The notes beneath the pieces are model-generated. The model saw nothing but the letters and a program-made list of their open reading frames with translations, was not told the origin of the DNA and ran no database searches. This document shows, piece after piece, positions 1 to 7,408 of a DNA stretch of 64,000 bases (position 1 is the stretch's first letter; every line of letters starts with the position of its first letter). Source of the DNA: Actinosynnema sp. ALI-1.44 (GTDB lineage: Bacteria > Actinomycetota > Actinomycetes > Mycobacteriales > Pseudonocardiaceae); the NCBI RefSeq assembly GCF_001984155.1, contig NZ_MTQO01000048.1:1-64000 (forward strand), given 5' to 3'. Both the position numbers and the translations under genes were made by a program.

Positions 1-1
1 C

Positions 2-313
2 CCGATCGTCAGCGTGCAGAATCGCTACAACCTCTCCGACCGGCGCTCCGAGGACGTGCTGGAGTACTGCGAACAGCACGGGATCGCGTTCATCCCATGG
101 CTGCCGATCAAACCCTCGGTTCACGAGGCAGCCCTGACCGAACTCGCCGATCGGATCGGAGCCACCCGGGTTCAACTCGCGCTGGCCTGGTTGCTGCACC
201 GCTCGCCGGTGATCCTGCCGATCCCCGGCACGTCCTCCCGCGTCCACCTCGAGGAGAACCTCCGCGCCGCCAGTCTCAAGCTGTCCGATGTGGACCTCAA
301 AAGCCTCGGCTGA
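2..313 (+). CDS. Aldo/keto reductase, C-terminal part (5' end outside the window)
   Basis: The reading frame is open from base 2 to a TGA at 311-313 and gives about 103 residues. They match the last third of the aldo/keto reductase superfamily: NRYNLSDRRSEDVLEYCE (the NxY strand and following helix), then the helix LAWLLHRSPVILPIPGTSS and the late motif HLEENLRAA, which in this family contact the NADPH phosphate and adenosine. The family reduces aldehydes and ketones with NADPH in the cytoplasm. The catalytic Asp-Tyr-Lys-His residues lie upstream of the window, so activity and substrate cannot be judged. The gene appears intact at its 3' end. Confidence 0.9.
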   Translation, partial: PIVSVQNRYNLSDRRSEDVLEYCEQHGIAFIPWLPIKPSVHEAALTELADRIGATRVQLALAWLLHRSPVILPIPGTSSRVHLEENLRAASLKLSDVDLKSLG

Positions 314-661
314 AAGCAAGACCTTCGGCCGAAACCACTCGGCCGGCACACCGACAAACCCCTGATGGGTGCGGGGTGGAGCCGAATTGGGAACGCTCCC
401 CTCGCACCCGCTGTGGGACAACCCGAAAGTCCGCCCGCTTGGGAAGTCGAGCCGGGTGATCACCGAATCGGGCTGGCCGTAACCTACCGACATGACTCAA
501 GAAAGAGGCTTTCGGGTTGAGGCGAAGGCTGGGCAGCGGATGCAGGCTTAACCGAAGTGGTGCAGCCATGGGGCACTGCGACACACCGCCGTCCCGTGAA
601 GGCACGACGCGTGGCAGCGCCTCGGCGGTCTGGGAATAGGGCTCGAACCAGCGGCTGGTCG
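314..661. other. Non-coding or unrecognised stretch
   Basis: No reading frame here has convincing codon use or a recognisable motif. The stretch lies between the intact reductase end and the first gene fragment, and probably belongs to the decayed zone that continues to about 3.2 kb. Confidence 0.4.
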
Positions 662-795
662 CTACTTCCGCTTCGTGCCGGTGTGCGCGGCGTCGAAGGC
701 CTCGATCACCGTGCTGGGGATGCGTCCGCGGTCGAGAGATCATAGCCGTTCTGGCGGGCCCAGTCCCGAATCGCCTTGGTCTGCTCCCGGCCACC
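662..795 (-). pseudogene. Lsr2-like nucleoid protein, C-terminal DNA-binding domain fragment with frameshift
   Basis: Read on the minus strand, the fragment gives GGREQTKAIRDWARQNGYD and, after a one-base frame change near 735-740, DRGRIPSTVIEAFDAAH followed by TGTKRK and a stop at 662-664. This is the Lsr2 C-terminal domain: a helix, a turn containing the RGR minor-groove AT-hook-like motif, then a second helix. Lsr2 is the actinobacterial xenogeneic silencer. The N-terminal dimerisation domain is not present upstream in any frame and the domain is split by a frameshift, so this is a dead remnant. The host presumably carries intact lsr2 elsewhere. Confidence 0.65.
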
Positions 796-964
796 ACTGG
801 TCGTGGGCGTGCACCCCAGCCAATCGGGGGAATCGTCTGGATGTGCGGGGACTTCGCCCAGGCCCGTGCGGCACCGTGCCCCACATCGGGCCTTGCGCGG
901 AGTGCCGATGTGGGTGAGGACGTGGCGGGCAGGTTCGGTCATCGGGGCGAACAAGCGCGCAAGG

Positions 965-1335
965 AACCGTGGCCCCAACAAGATCTCGTGCTCGCCGTCC
1001 TGCGGCCCGATGACACCCTCGTGGTGTGCAAGATCATCCACCTCGGCAAGTCCTTCGCCCACCTCGCCGAACCCCTCACAGATCGTTCTTGTTCTCGACA
1101 CGCTCGTCGACACTCGACGGCAGCGCGCCTCCGAGAACACCCGGGCCGGACTGGCCACATCGCGCCATCGCGGCGCGGGCAAATCTCAACGCCCAGAAGC
1201 CCTGGCCCCGCAGAAGTCACCTATATCGAGAACTACTCGACCAGCCCAGCAACACCATCGTCTCAATCGCAGCTCTCTTCGGAGTCAGCCGAGGAACGAT
1301 CTACCGCAACGTCATCGTACGCCATGAAACGCTGA
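965..1335 (+). pseudogene. Serine recombinase (resolvase/invertase family) remnant, multiply frameshifted
   Basis: Three frames carry consecutive pieces of a resolvase. The first is DLVLAVLRPDDTLVVCKIIH followed by LGKSFAHLAE, matching the catalytic-domain segment usually seen as LRPGDTLVVWKLDRLGRS. The second is ASENTRAGLATSRHRGAG with PEALAPQK, the long E-helix and arm. The third is SIAALFGVSRGTIYRNV, the C-terminal helix-turn-helix. The N-terminal part with the nucleophilic serine is missing, the stretch between the first two pieces is shortened, and at least two frame changes separate the pieces. The enzyme catalyses site-specific recombination in transposons and phages, and this copy cannot work. 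It supports a mobile-element origin for the region. Confidence 0.7.
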
Positions 1336-1416
1336 AACCTCAGCCCCACAAAGCTCTGAAAGTCACACATAGTCCCAGCCTCAACGGTACGCACGCAACA
1401 ACAGATCAAGGACGCG

Positions 1417-1941
1417 TCACCGCGCGGTCATGGCCTTGACATGCCCTATGAGCTGCCCGGCATTCTCGGTAAGGCCCGTGATTGTGAGCTTTCCGCCTCC
1501 GGCAAGGTGGACAGTGCAGTTGATGTCACCACCAGCCCACCGAGCGAGGGCAGTGTTCTTACCGTCCCTGACCACAACACGGTCGACGTCCGCCCATGGA
1601 ATGCTTTGGGAGCGGCCGATTCGCGAATACCGCAGACCGTTGTCGTGTAACTCGAAGACCTCGCCGCGGCAGGTGAGGAACCAGATACCGATCCAGGCGC
1701 CCATCAGCACCATGCCGACGCCGAGACCCACCACAACGCTTGGCAACAGCAGAGGGTCAACACCGGTTGACGGGTTCATGCCGCTGACGTAGTCGACAAA
1801 CAGCCAGAACACCACAGCAAACACGGTGCCGGGCACGCCGATCGACAACAGGACCATCGCGAACCACCCACGGCGCCGATTGTTGGTGGGATACGTTCCC
1901 CTCACGGCACCTAGTTCAACGCTCCCAGGCTCCTCACTCAC
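1417..1941 (-). CDS. Small membrane protein with C-terminal PH-like domain
   Basis: The protein has about 174 residues starting at GTG 1941; an AGGG about 10 bases upstream supports that start, and longer in-frame starts run into composition that does not look coding. Two hydrophobic helices come first (around GWFAMVLLSIGVPGTVF and LPSVVVGLGVGMVLMGAW). A soluble tail follows whose pattern, FELHDNGLRYSRIG then SIPWADVDRVVV and a C-terminal helix, resembles the PH-like domain of small actinobacterial membrane proteins. The function is unknown. It is the only apparently intact gene among the fragments between 0.3 and 3.2 kb. Confidence 0.6.
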   Translation of the reverse strand: MSEEPGSVELGAVRGTYPTNNRRRGWFAMVLLSIGVPGTVFAVVFWLFVDYVSGMNPSTGVDPLLLPSVVVGLGVGMVLMGAWIGIWFLTCRGEVFELHDNGLRYSRIGRSQSIPWADVDRVVVRDGKNTALARWAGGDINCTVHLAGGGKLTITGLTENAGQLIGHVKAMTAR

Positions 1942-2084
1942 TCGTGCGACCCTAGCCTTCCTGCCCGGGACCCCTCCCACTGAAAGAAGCAAGTCAGCCT
2001 GAGTGGATTTCACGACCGCGCACCTGCGCGACATCAACGCGTGGCACCGGTTCACGTGCGTCGGCCCATCAAGCGATGGACCGC

Positions 2085-2227
2085 CTGGTACGGCAGGTAC
2101 CGAGGTCGGCGTGTTGTCGGTGCACACCCCGGACCTCGATGACGTCTTCTTGGCCCTCACCGGCCGCCCGACCACCCCGAAGGAAACGTCCGTTGAGCGA
2201 CGCGGTGACCATGCTGCGGCTTCCTAG
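2085..2227 (+). pseudogene. DrrA-type ABC transporter ATPase, last ~40 residues only
   Basis: The frame ends VGVLSVHTPDLDDVFLALTG followed by RPTTPKE and a short tail. The LDDVFLALTG signature is the conserved C-terminus of DrrA/daunorubicin-resistance-type ABC ATPases, which export drugs with a DrrB permease. There is no Walker A, ABC signature or Walker B upstream, and no recognisable DrrB permease downstream, so this is the tail of a deleted gene. Confidence 0.6.
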
Positions 2228-2380
2228 TCCATGTAGTCGACCATCAGCGAGTCGCCGCATCCGGGCAGGTAGGGCGAAGAGAACAAGTAGGTGTTGGCGA
2301 TTCGTCCGTAACCGGCTCGGCGTCACCCACGAGTCGGCGAAGGTCCGCGCGGTGGCCGGGAAGCGGCCCTGAGCCGGGCG

Positions 2381-2500
2381 TCATGGTTTGGTGTTGAGGT
2401 GTTTTTCGAGTGCGTCGTGGTAGGCGAACAGGGCTGGTACGCCGCCGGAGTGCAGCACGAGGACCTGGTCGCGGTTGGTCCACCGTCCGGCGGCGTGATG
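2381..2500 (-). pseudogene. D-cysteine desulfhydrase/ACC deaminase family, C-terminal end only
   Basis: On the minus strand the sequence reads WTNRDQVLVLHSGGVPALFA then YHDALEKHL and ends at a TGA at 2381-2383. The VLVLHSGGVPALFAY block is the conserved C-terminus of the fold-type II PLP enzymes D-cysteine desulfhydrase and ACC deaminase, where the HTGG/HSGG turn lines the cofactor pocket. The rest of the enzyme is absent. Upstream on the same strand the sequence switches directly to a flavin monooxygenase fragment, which implies a deletion fusion. Confidence 0.55.
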
Positions 2501-2519
2501 ACTGAGGCCGGTTCGCCGC

Positions 2520-2975
2520 CGTTGGTCCAGACAGGACCGATTTGCTCGAGGTGGTCGAACCCGGGGCGGGCGTTGAGCAGTCCGGCGCCGCGGGCTGACC
2601 GTACGGGCGGGACCGCGACGATGTCACCGAGGCTGGCGATTCCGCCGTCGTCGCGGCGCCGGGTGGCGATGTCGAACAGTGCCCGGCCGTCGATGTTGTC
2701 GGGCAGGTAGCGCGGCGGGCGCCGGGTCACCCACGTCAGGTCCGCCACCTCAGTGAGGTCCGCGGCGATCTGAGCGCCGGAATTGCCGCCGCCGCCGACC
2801 ACCACTCGTTGCCCCCGGAACTCGTCGGGGTCGCGGTAGTCCACTGTGTGCAGTTGACGACCGGTGAAGCCGTCTCGGCCGCGGATCGCCGGGATGAACG
2901 ACCGCCACCAGGTGCCGGTGGCGCTGATCACCGCGTCCGCCTGCCACGTTTGCTCGTGCTGGACCGCTACGCGAG
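2520..2975 (-). pseudogene. Flavin-containing monooxygenase (ArsO/TrkA-like oxidoreductase) internal fragment
   Basis: About 150 residues are readable on the minus strand: ADAVISATGTWW, then a complete second Rossmann motif in RVVVGGGGNSGAQIAADL, then VTRRPPRYLPDNIDG. This matches the NADPH-binding half of single-component flavin monooxygenases of the type found near arsenic-resistance genes. The N-terminal FAD-binding GxGxxG region is replaced by other sequence and the C-terminus breaks off, so the gene is not functional. Confidence 0.7.
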
Positions 2976-3086
2976 GTCGACGGGAAGACCGGCTGCTACG
3001 CCGAGGGCACGCCGGTGCCGGTGGAGGGCGTGGTGCCCAAGGCATGGCGGGAGGCGGTGGTCGGCGTCCATCACCGCGGCGCATAG
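2961..3086 (+). pseudogene. Possible Tn3-family transposase fragment
   Basis: The plus-strand frame gives GKTGCYAEGTPVPVEGVVPK then AWREAVV and a stop at 3084-3086. The wording resembles a segment near the middle of Tn3-family transposases, but I recall this alignment only loosely and the piece is short. It overlaps the better-supported IS3 fragment on the other strand, so at most one reading is ancestral over 3040-3086. Confidence 0.2.
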
Positions 3087-3200
3087 ATCCGGCATTCATC
3101 GGTGGGAGTGTTCGGTGATTTCGGTGATCCACAGCCGGTCCGGGGCGTCCGCAGTGACCGGCATCTGACCAGGTCGGTGCTGGGGTTGCCCGGGCGGGTC
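3040..3200 (-). pseudogene. IS3-family transposase (OrfB, rve domain) fragment
   Basis: On the minus strand the pieces STDLVRCR, TADAPDRLWITEITEH, PTDECRIY and AAVMDADHR follow one another with frame changes between them. Together they reproduce the start of the rve/DDE integrase core of IS3-family OrfB, commonly seen as NRLWVTDITEH...G.VYLAAVLD. The first catalytic Asp position is occupied by Glu (ITEITEH rather than ITDITEH). Both ends of the element are missing and no terminal repeats were found. Confidence 0.55.
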
Positions 3201-3251
3201 GGCGATCGTGGTGCGGTGCCAGCGCGGCATCTGCGCGTGGTGGCGGACTTG

Positions 3252-3277
3252 ACCCTAAGGTATCTAACAGTTAGGGT
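3252..3277. promoter_or_regulatory. Inverted-repeat operator upstream of the ABM/MarR/monooxygenase operon
   Basis: Arms ACCCTAA (3252-3258) and TTAGGGT (3271-3277) are perfectly complementary across 12 bases. A smaller palindrome CTAAC-a-GTTAG (3264-3274) is nested in it and uses part of the right arm. The site is A/T-richer than its surroundings and lies 69 bases before the first start codon of an operon that encodes a MarR regulator. Autoregulation by that MarR protein is an inference from position and symmetry. Confidence 0.5.
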
Positions 3278-3345
3278 TCTAAGTGTTCGTCCGGTAGAGC
3301 GAGCACTCGACAGTGACCCGCCAGAATCCACCGAAGGAGTACAAG

Positions 3346-3675
3346 ATGCATGCGAAGCAGCCGGGAATGGTGCTGAAGGTCAAGGCGAAGCCCGGCATGG
3401 GGGACGAACTGTTCAAGGCATGCCACGAGCTCCACTTCAACGGTGACCCGGACGGCCCGGTCGACTGGGTCCTCGCTCGCTCGGACGAAGACCCCGACCT
3501 CATGTGGGCCTTCGAGTTCTATCGCGACGACGCGTCGTTCGACCGCCACTACTCGAGTCCAGCGCTCCAGGAAGGACGGCTCGATGAAGGGCACCAACGG
3601 ATCGCCGACCTCGTCGCCGACGGCTCCGAGGAATGGGGCGTCCGGACGCCGGTGCACATCGTCTCGTCCAGTTGA
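3346..3675 (+). CDS. Antibiotic biosynthesis monooxygenase (ABM) domain protein
   Basis: This is a 109-residue single-domain protein. The ATG at 3346 is preceded by GAAGGAG with 6-base spacing. It has the ABM ferredoxin-like dimeric alpha/beta barrel pattern: a first strand GMVLKVKAKPGMGDEL, then VDWVLARSDEDPDLMWAFEF and the helix FDRHYSSPALQE. Family members include cofactor-free quinol oxygenases and many small enzymes of unknown role. It is the first gene of an operon with a MarR regulator and a TetX-like FAD monooxygenase, which suggests handling of an aromatic or quinone compound. The substrate is unknown. Confidence 0.75.
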   Translation: MHAKQPGMVLKVKAKPGMGDELFKACHELHFNGDPDGPVDWVLARSDEDPDLMWAFEFYRDDASFDRHYSSPALQEGRLDEGHQRIADLVADGSEEWGVRTPVHIVSSS

Positions 3676-3686
3676 GGGTGCGAAGT

Positions 3687-4133
3687 ATGGATGCGCGGGA
3701 AACGACACCGACCGGCAGCCTTGATCTGATGCGCTGGATCGTCTGGGCGCAGCGGAAAATCGGTGATGACTGGATCCGGGAGCGCGGGCTCAGTCATGAG
3801 CAGAGTGCCGTGCTCGTCTACCTGGTCCGGAACCCCGGTGTGATCCAGCGTGACATCGCCCAGATGAGCCGCACCAGCGCGGCGAGCGTATCCAGCCTCC
3901 TGCAGGGGCTCGAGCGCCGCGGTTTCGTCGAGCGGCGCACGGAGCCCGGCAACGAGCGCAGCAAACGCGTCTACGCGACACCGGCGGGAAGCGAACTGAT
4001 CGCCGGGTTCGACACCGCGATGACCGGCGTCGAGGAGACGATCCTGGCCCCGCTGGACCAGGCGGAGCGGGCCACCCTGCGGGCCCTCCTCACGAAAATC
4101 GCCGCGGATCTGCCGCAGCCGACCCTGTCCTGA
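3687..4133 (+). CDS. MarR-family transcriptional regulator
   Basis: The protein has 148 residues from ATG 3687, 11 bases after the previous stop, with GAGGG as a likely ribosome site. The MarR winged helix is clear: LSHEQSAVLVYLVRNPGVIQ, recognition region RDIAQMSRTSAASVSSLLQG, and wing ERRGFVERRTEPGNERSKRV. MarR proteins are dimeric ligand-released repressors, often of efflux or aromatic-degradation genes. The inverted repeat at 3252-3277 is the obvious candidate operator. The target is presumably its own operon. Confidence 0.85.
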   Translation: MDARETTPTGSLDLMRWIVWAQRKIGDDWIRERGLSHEQSAVLVYLVRNPGVIQRDIAQMSRTSAASVSSLLQGLERRGFVERRTEPGNERSKRVYATPAGSELIAGFDTAMTGVEETILAPLDQAERATLRALLTKIAADLPQPTLS

Positions 4134-4216
4134 CCCGACGCGTGGCCCCGCCGCGCATCCACACCACGTCCGCGCCGCGTCGGCGTGCACCCGATCCTGC
4201 CCGGAAGAGGACCATC

Positions 4217-5344
4217 ATGAACCCTCCTCACGTCACCATCATCGGAGCCGGCCTCGGCGGCCTCACGCTCGCCCGCGTCCTGCACATTCACGGAATCCCG
4301 GCCACGATCTACGAAGCCGAGCCCGCGCCGACGGCCCGCACGCAGGGCGGGATGCTCGACATCCACGACTACAACGGGCAGCTCGCCATCGAGGCGGCCA
4401 GCCTGATGGACGAGTTCCGCGGCATCATCCTCCAGGGCCGCCAGGCCATGCGAATCCTCGCCCCCGACGGGACCGTCCTGCTCGACAAGGCCGACGACGG
4501 CAACGGCGGACGACCCGAAGTGCAGCGCGGTGACTTGCGCCAGATCCTGCTCGACTCACTCCCCGTCGGCGCCGTGCAGTGGGGCCGCAAGGCCGTCAGC
4601 ACCCGTTCCCTGGGCGAGGAACACCACGAGGTGACCTTCGCCGATGGCGGCACCATCACCACGAGCCTGCTCGTCGGAGCAGACGGCGCATGGTCACGGG
4701 TGCGGCCGTTGCTCTCCGACGCCACACCCGAGTACACCGGTATGTCCTACGTCGAGACCTACCTGTTCGACGTCGACACTCGACACCCGGCTACCGCACA
4801 AGCCGTCGGCAGTGGCTCCATGGCCGCACCCGCGACGGGCGGCAAGGGGATCCAGGCGCACCGGGAAAAGGGCGAGACCATCCACACCTACGTCGTACTC
4901 CGCGAGCCGCAGGAGTGGTTCGACGCCATCGACTTCGCCGACAGCGCGGCCGCGGCCGCACGGATCGCGAAGGAGTTCGACGGGTGGGCACCCGAACTCA
5001 CCGCACTGATCACCGACGGCGACGTCCCACCGCTTCTGCGCCCCATCTTCGCCCTGCCGCTCGGGCACAAGTGGGAGCGGGTGCCCGGGGTGACCCTGCT
5101 CGGCGACGCCGCCCACCTCCTGACGCCGAACGGCGAAGGCGCCAACAGCGCCATGTACGACGGCGCCGAACTCGGCAAGGCCATCGCCGCACACCCCGGC
5201 GACATCGAGACCGCCCTCACCCGGTACGAGGAAGCCATGTTCCCCCGCAGCGCGGAGTTCGGCTCCATCGGCGCGGAACTCCACAACCTCGACGACGACG
5301 CGGCCGCGGGCCTGATCAAGCTCTACACCGAGAACAGCAACTGA
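4217..5344 (+). CDS. FAD-dependent monooxygenase, TetX-like
   Basis: The protein has 375 residues. ATG 4217 follows GGAAGAGG and starts directly at the FAD-binding strand VTIIGAGLGGLTLARVLHIHG, split here as the GxGxxG motif and helix. Further family marks are the arginine-rich substrate loop (QRGDLRQILL), the DG motif in LVGADGAWSRVRPLL and the ribityl-binding GDAAHLLTPNGEGANSAM near the C-terminus. This order and length match class A flavoprotein hydroxylases of the TetX/salicylate-hydroxylase group. Neighbouring ABM and MarR genes suggest an inducible detoxification or tailoring unit. Tetracycline inactivation is possible but cannot be told from sequence alone. Confidence 0.8.
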   Translation: MNPPHVTIIGAGLGGLTLARVLHIHGIPATIYEAEPAPTARTQGGMLDIHDYNGQLAIEAASLMDEFRGIILQGRQAMRILAPDGTVLLDKADDGNGGRPEVQRGDLRQILLDSLPVGAVQWGRKAVSTRSLGEEHHEVTFADGGTITTSLLVGADGAWSRVRPLLSDATPEYTGMSYVETYLFDVDTRHPATAQAVGSGSMAAPATGGKGIQAHREKGETIHTYVVLREPQEWFDAIDFADSAAAAARIAKEFDGWAPELTALITDGDVPPLLRPIFALPLGHKWERVPGVTLLGDAAHLLTPNGEGANSAMYDGAELGKAIAAHPGDIETALTRYEEAMFPRSAEFGSIGAELHNLDDDAAAGLIKLYTENSN

Positions 5345-5598
5345 ACGTCAGAGCTTCGAACACTGCCCGCAGCGACTGCCGAAGACTCGGCAGCTGCATC
5401 CGGGCAACTACATGGCGTTCACTGAGCCCTGGGACAGCGGCGAGTACGACACCTGAGCGTCGAGGGCACCGGGCGCGGTCACTTCACACCGATATCGATC
5501 ATGAGATTAATCGGGAAGTGCGGTCAATTGGGTATCATTGGGACTGAAGACGAGGCTATTGATGCTGGTAGAGGCCATGTAGACGCTGGAATCTGGGA

Positions 5599-5640
5599 TT
5601 CATAAACCGTGTGTCGCAGGTTCGATTCCTGCGGGGGGCA
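5599..5640 (+). other. 3' half of a tRNA gene (probable integration-site remnant)
   Basis: The geometry fits a class I tRNA from position 32 onward: anticodon loop TTCATAA (5599-5605, anticodon CAT), 3' anticodon stem ACCGT, five-base variable region GTGTC, T arm GCAGG-TTCGATT-CCTGC (5616-5632), 3' acceptor strand GGGGGGC (5633-5639) and discriminator A. No matching 5' half (acceptor GCCCCCC, D arm, ACGGT stem) precedes it, and the bases before the loop do not pair. Integrative elements duplicate exactly such tRNA 3' ends. The integrase remnant 140 bases downstream fits attL/attR left after excision or decay. The flanking stretch 5345-5598 has no recognisable gene. Confidence 0.6.
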
Positions 5641-5666
5641 CTCGTCTTTCACCGGGCGAAGAGCGG

Positions 5667-5694
5667 CTCCTGACCAGTGCAAACAGGTCAGGAG
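5667..5694 (+). terminator. Rho-independent terminator after the tRNA fragment
   Basis: A perfect 9-bp stem, CTCCTGACC (5667-5675) with GGTCAGGAG (5686-5694), encloses a 10-base loop and is followed by TCGTTTTCT. The position 26 bases after the tRNA 3' end fits the native terminator of the tRNA gene, carried along with the duplicated 3' half. Confidence 0.7.
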
Positions 5695-5778
5695 TCGTTT
5701 TCTACGCCGATCACCTAGTTGATCACCACGCGTGTTCGCGGGGCTACGCGTGGTGCGAACCGGGTCTACACTCGCCCC

Positions 5779-6262
5779 ATGGGCACGTCGAAGGCAGCGC
5801 CCAGACGGCGTACACGCGGCGAGATCGAGACGCTGCTCCGGCGGCTCTCTCCGGGTGAAGGTCTATGCCGGTAACGACCCACTGACCGGTCGTCGGCACT
5901 ACATCACCGAGACCGTTGCGGCAGGACCGAACGCCGAGAATGTTCGGTCCAGGCTGCTCAATCGAGTGGACGAACAACGTACTCCGCGAACCAAGGCGAC
6001 CGTGAACCAACTCATGGATCGCTACTTGGAGCTTCCCGATGTCGACGTAACCACACGTAAGTCCTACGAAAGCCACATCCGGAATCACATCCGTCCGATG
6101 CTCGGCCACCTTCAGGTCGGCAAGCTGAATGGCGAAACGTTCGACTCATTCTATGCGGTGCTGCGCACCTGTCGCGCCCGTTGGGGCGGACGAACCTTCA
6201 TCGAGCACCGGTCCCGCAAGCCCCATGAATGCACGGACAATGCATCCGCAGTGCACAACCAG
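5779..6262 (+). pseudogene. Phage-type tyrosine integrase, N-terminal part, frameshifted and truncated
   Basis: From ATG 5779 the protein begins MGTSKAAPRRRTRGEIE. A one-base insertion near 5839-5843 shifts the frame, after which GSLRVKVYAGNDPLTGRRHY and TKATVNQLMDRYLELPDVD follow, then the SAM-like core-binding domain through RNHIRPMLGHLQVGKLNGET and CRARWGGRTFIEHRSRKPHE. The catalytic domain with the RHRY residues is entirely missing. This is the N-terminal arm of actinobacterial integrases from AICE and phage elements, which insert into tRNA 3' ends. It sits beside a tRNA 3' half, so it is the relic of the element that used that site. Confidence 0.8.
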
Positions 6263-6439
6263 TTAGGGCGTGGTCGAGAATGTCAAAGCACTGAACGGAT
6301 GCCCCGACGGGCCGATGTCCTCCGTCCTGTACGGGCAGGCCAGGGCGTACGCCATTTCCGCAGCCGCCCTCTTGTCCGTCAGTAACTCGCGTTCGAATGT
6401 TGCTTCGAGCTCAATGAGGGACACAGGTCGACTGTCCAT
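6263..6439 (-). CDS. Possible small protein (58 residues), unrecognised
   Basis: A minus-strand frame runs from ATG 6437-6439 to TAA 6263-6265 and begins MDSRPVSLIELEATFEREL, then AAAEMAYALACPYRTEDIG and GHPFSALTF. The hydrophobic/charged pattern is protein-like, unlike the opposite-strand frames. There is no clear ribosome site and no domain I recognise. It could be the end of cargo from the lost integrative element or a chance frame. Confidence 0.3.
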   Translation of the reverse strand: MDSRPVSLIELEATFERELLTDKRAAAEMAYALACPYRTEDIGPSGHPFSALTFSTTP

Positions 6440-6718
6440 GCAAACGACTCACATATCTAAGTTGCGATCAGTAGGTCAACTTCTCCACGAGTGTCTCACA
6501 GGCGAACAACCCATCCTCGCCGAACCGCCATTACCCCTGATACATGAAGTCGTCCTTACGATTCCCGGAATCGCAAGATTCGGAGGTTCGCCTCGGCGTT
6601 CTGGGACCGCATGCAGCGCAACCAGCGGCTCTACGCCCTTTCGACAGGTTTGTGACAGTTACGCGACCGGATCGCACGAATCCGGCACCGATCCCCCGTG
6701 TCCGGATAGCTTGGCCTG

Positions 6719-7408
6719 GTGGCACGTGTGCTGTTGGTCGAGGATGACGAGGCGCTGGCCGAGGCTCTGTCGCTCGCGCTGCGGGGGCTTGGCCACGAGG
6801 TTCGTCAGGCGGACACCGGGGAACAGGCCCTGGGGGTGTTGTTCGGCGAGGTCGCCGAGGTGGACGTCGTGCTGCTCGACGTCATGCTCCCGGGCATCGA
6901 CGGGTTCGAGGTGTGCCGTCGAATTCGGGGCAAGAGCATGGTTGCCGTCATATTGCTGACCGCGCGCGGGGACGCGGTGGACATCGTGGTCGGGCTTGAG
7001 TGCGGCGCCGACGACTACGTCGTCAAGCCCACCGAGCCGCGGGTCATCGACGCCAGGATGAAGGCGATCCTGCGCAGGTCGGCGTCCATTCCGCCGCCGA
7101 GCGACCCCGTGCTGCGGGTTGGTGACCTGAGCATCGACGGGGAGGCCATGACGGTGACCCGCGCGGGCGTCGAGCTGAACCTCACCGCCACCGAGTTGCG
7201 GCTCCTGGTGGAGTTCGCCGCGCACCCCGGGCAGGTGCTGAGCAGGCAGGTGCTGCTCAAACGCGTCTGGGAATACGGCTATGTCGGCGACACGCGGATC
7301 GTGGACGCCGCGGTCGCGCGGCTGCGGGCCAAGGTTGAGGTCGACCCCGCCAAACCCGCTTTGTTGCGCACGGTTCGCGGTATGGGTTACCGCCTGGTCA
7401 AACCATGA
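6719..7408 (+). CDS. OmpR/PhoB-family response regulator
   Basis: The protein has 229 residues from GTG 6719. The receiver domain shows the acidic pair in VLLVEDDEALAEAL, the phosphoacceptor Asp in VLLDVMLPGIDGFE and the conserved Lys in ADDYVVKP; the residue after KP is Thr rather than the usual Phe. The winged-helix output domain follows (LTATELRLLVEFAAHPGQVL, then GYVGDTRIVDAAVARLRAK). A TAGCTT -10-like element at 6707-6712 lies 6 bases before the start and there is no ribosome site, so the mRNA is probably leaderless. The partner kinase overlaps by ATGA. The signal is unknown. Confidence 0.92.
   Translation: MARVLLVEDDEALAEALSLALRGLGHEVRQADTGEQALGVLFGEVAEVDVVLLDVMLPGIDGFEVCRRIRGKSMVAVILLTARGDAVDIVVGLECGADDYVVKPTEPRVIDARMKAILRRSASIPPPSDPVLRVGDLSIDGEAMTVTRAGVELNLTATELRLLVEFAAHPGQVLSRQVLLKRVWEYGYVGDTRIVDAAVARLRAKVEVDPAKPALLRTVRGMGYRLVKP

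Noticed and set aside
297-1182. Two minus-strand proteins of 195 and 158 residues
   Set aside because: Apart from the short Lsr2-like end they have arginine/proline-rich shadow composition, and plus-strand resolvase pieces explain much of the region.
5540-5640. Complete tRNA-Met gene
   Set aside because: The 3' half fits perfectly but no acceptor 5' strand, D arm or 5' anticodon stem is present upstream.
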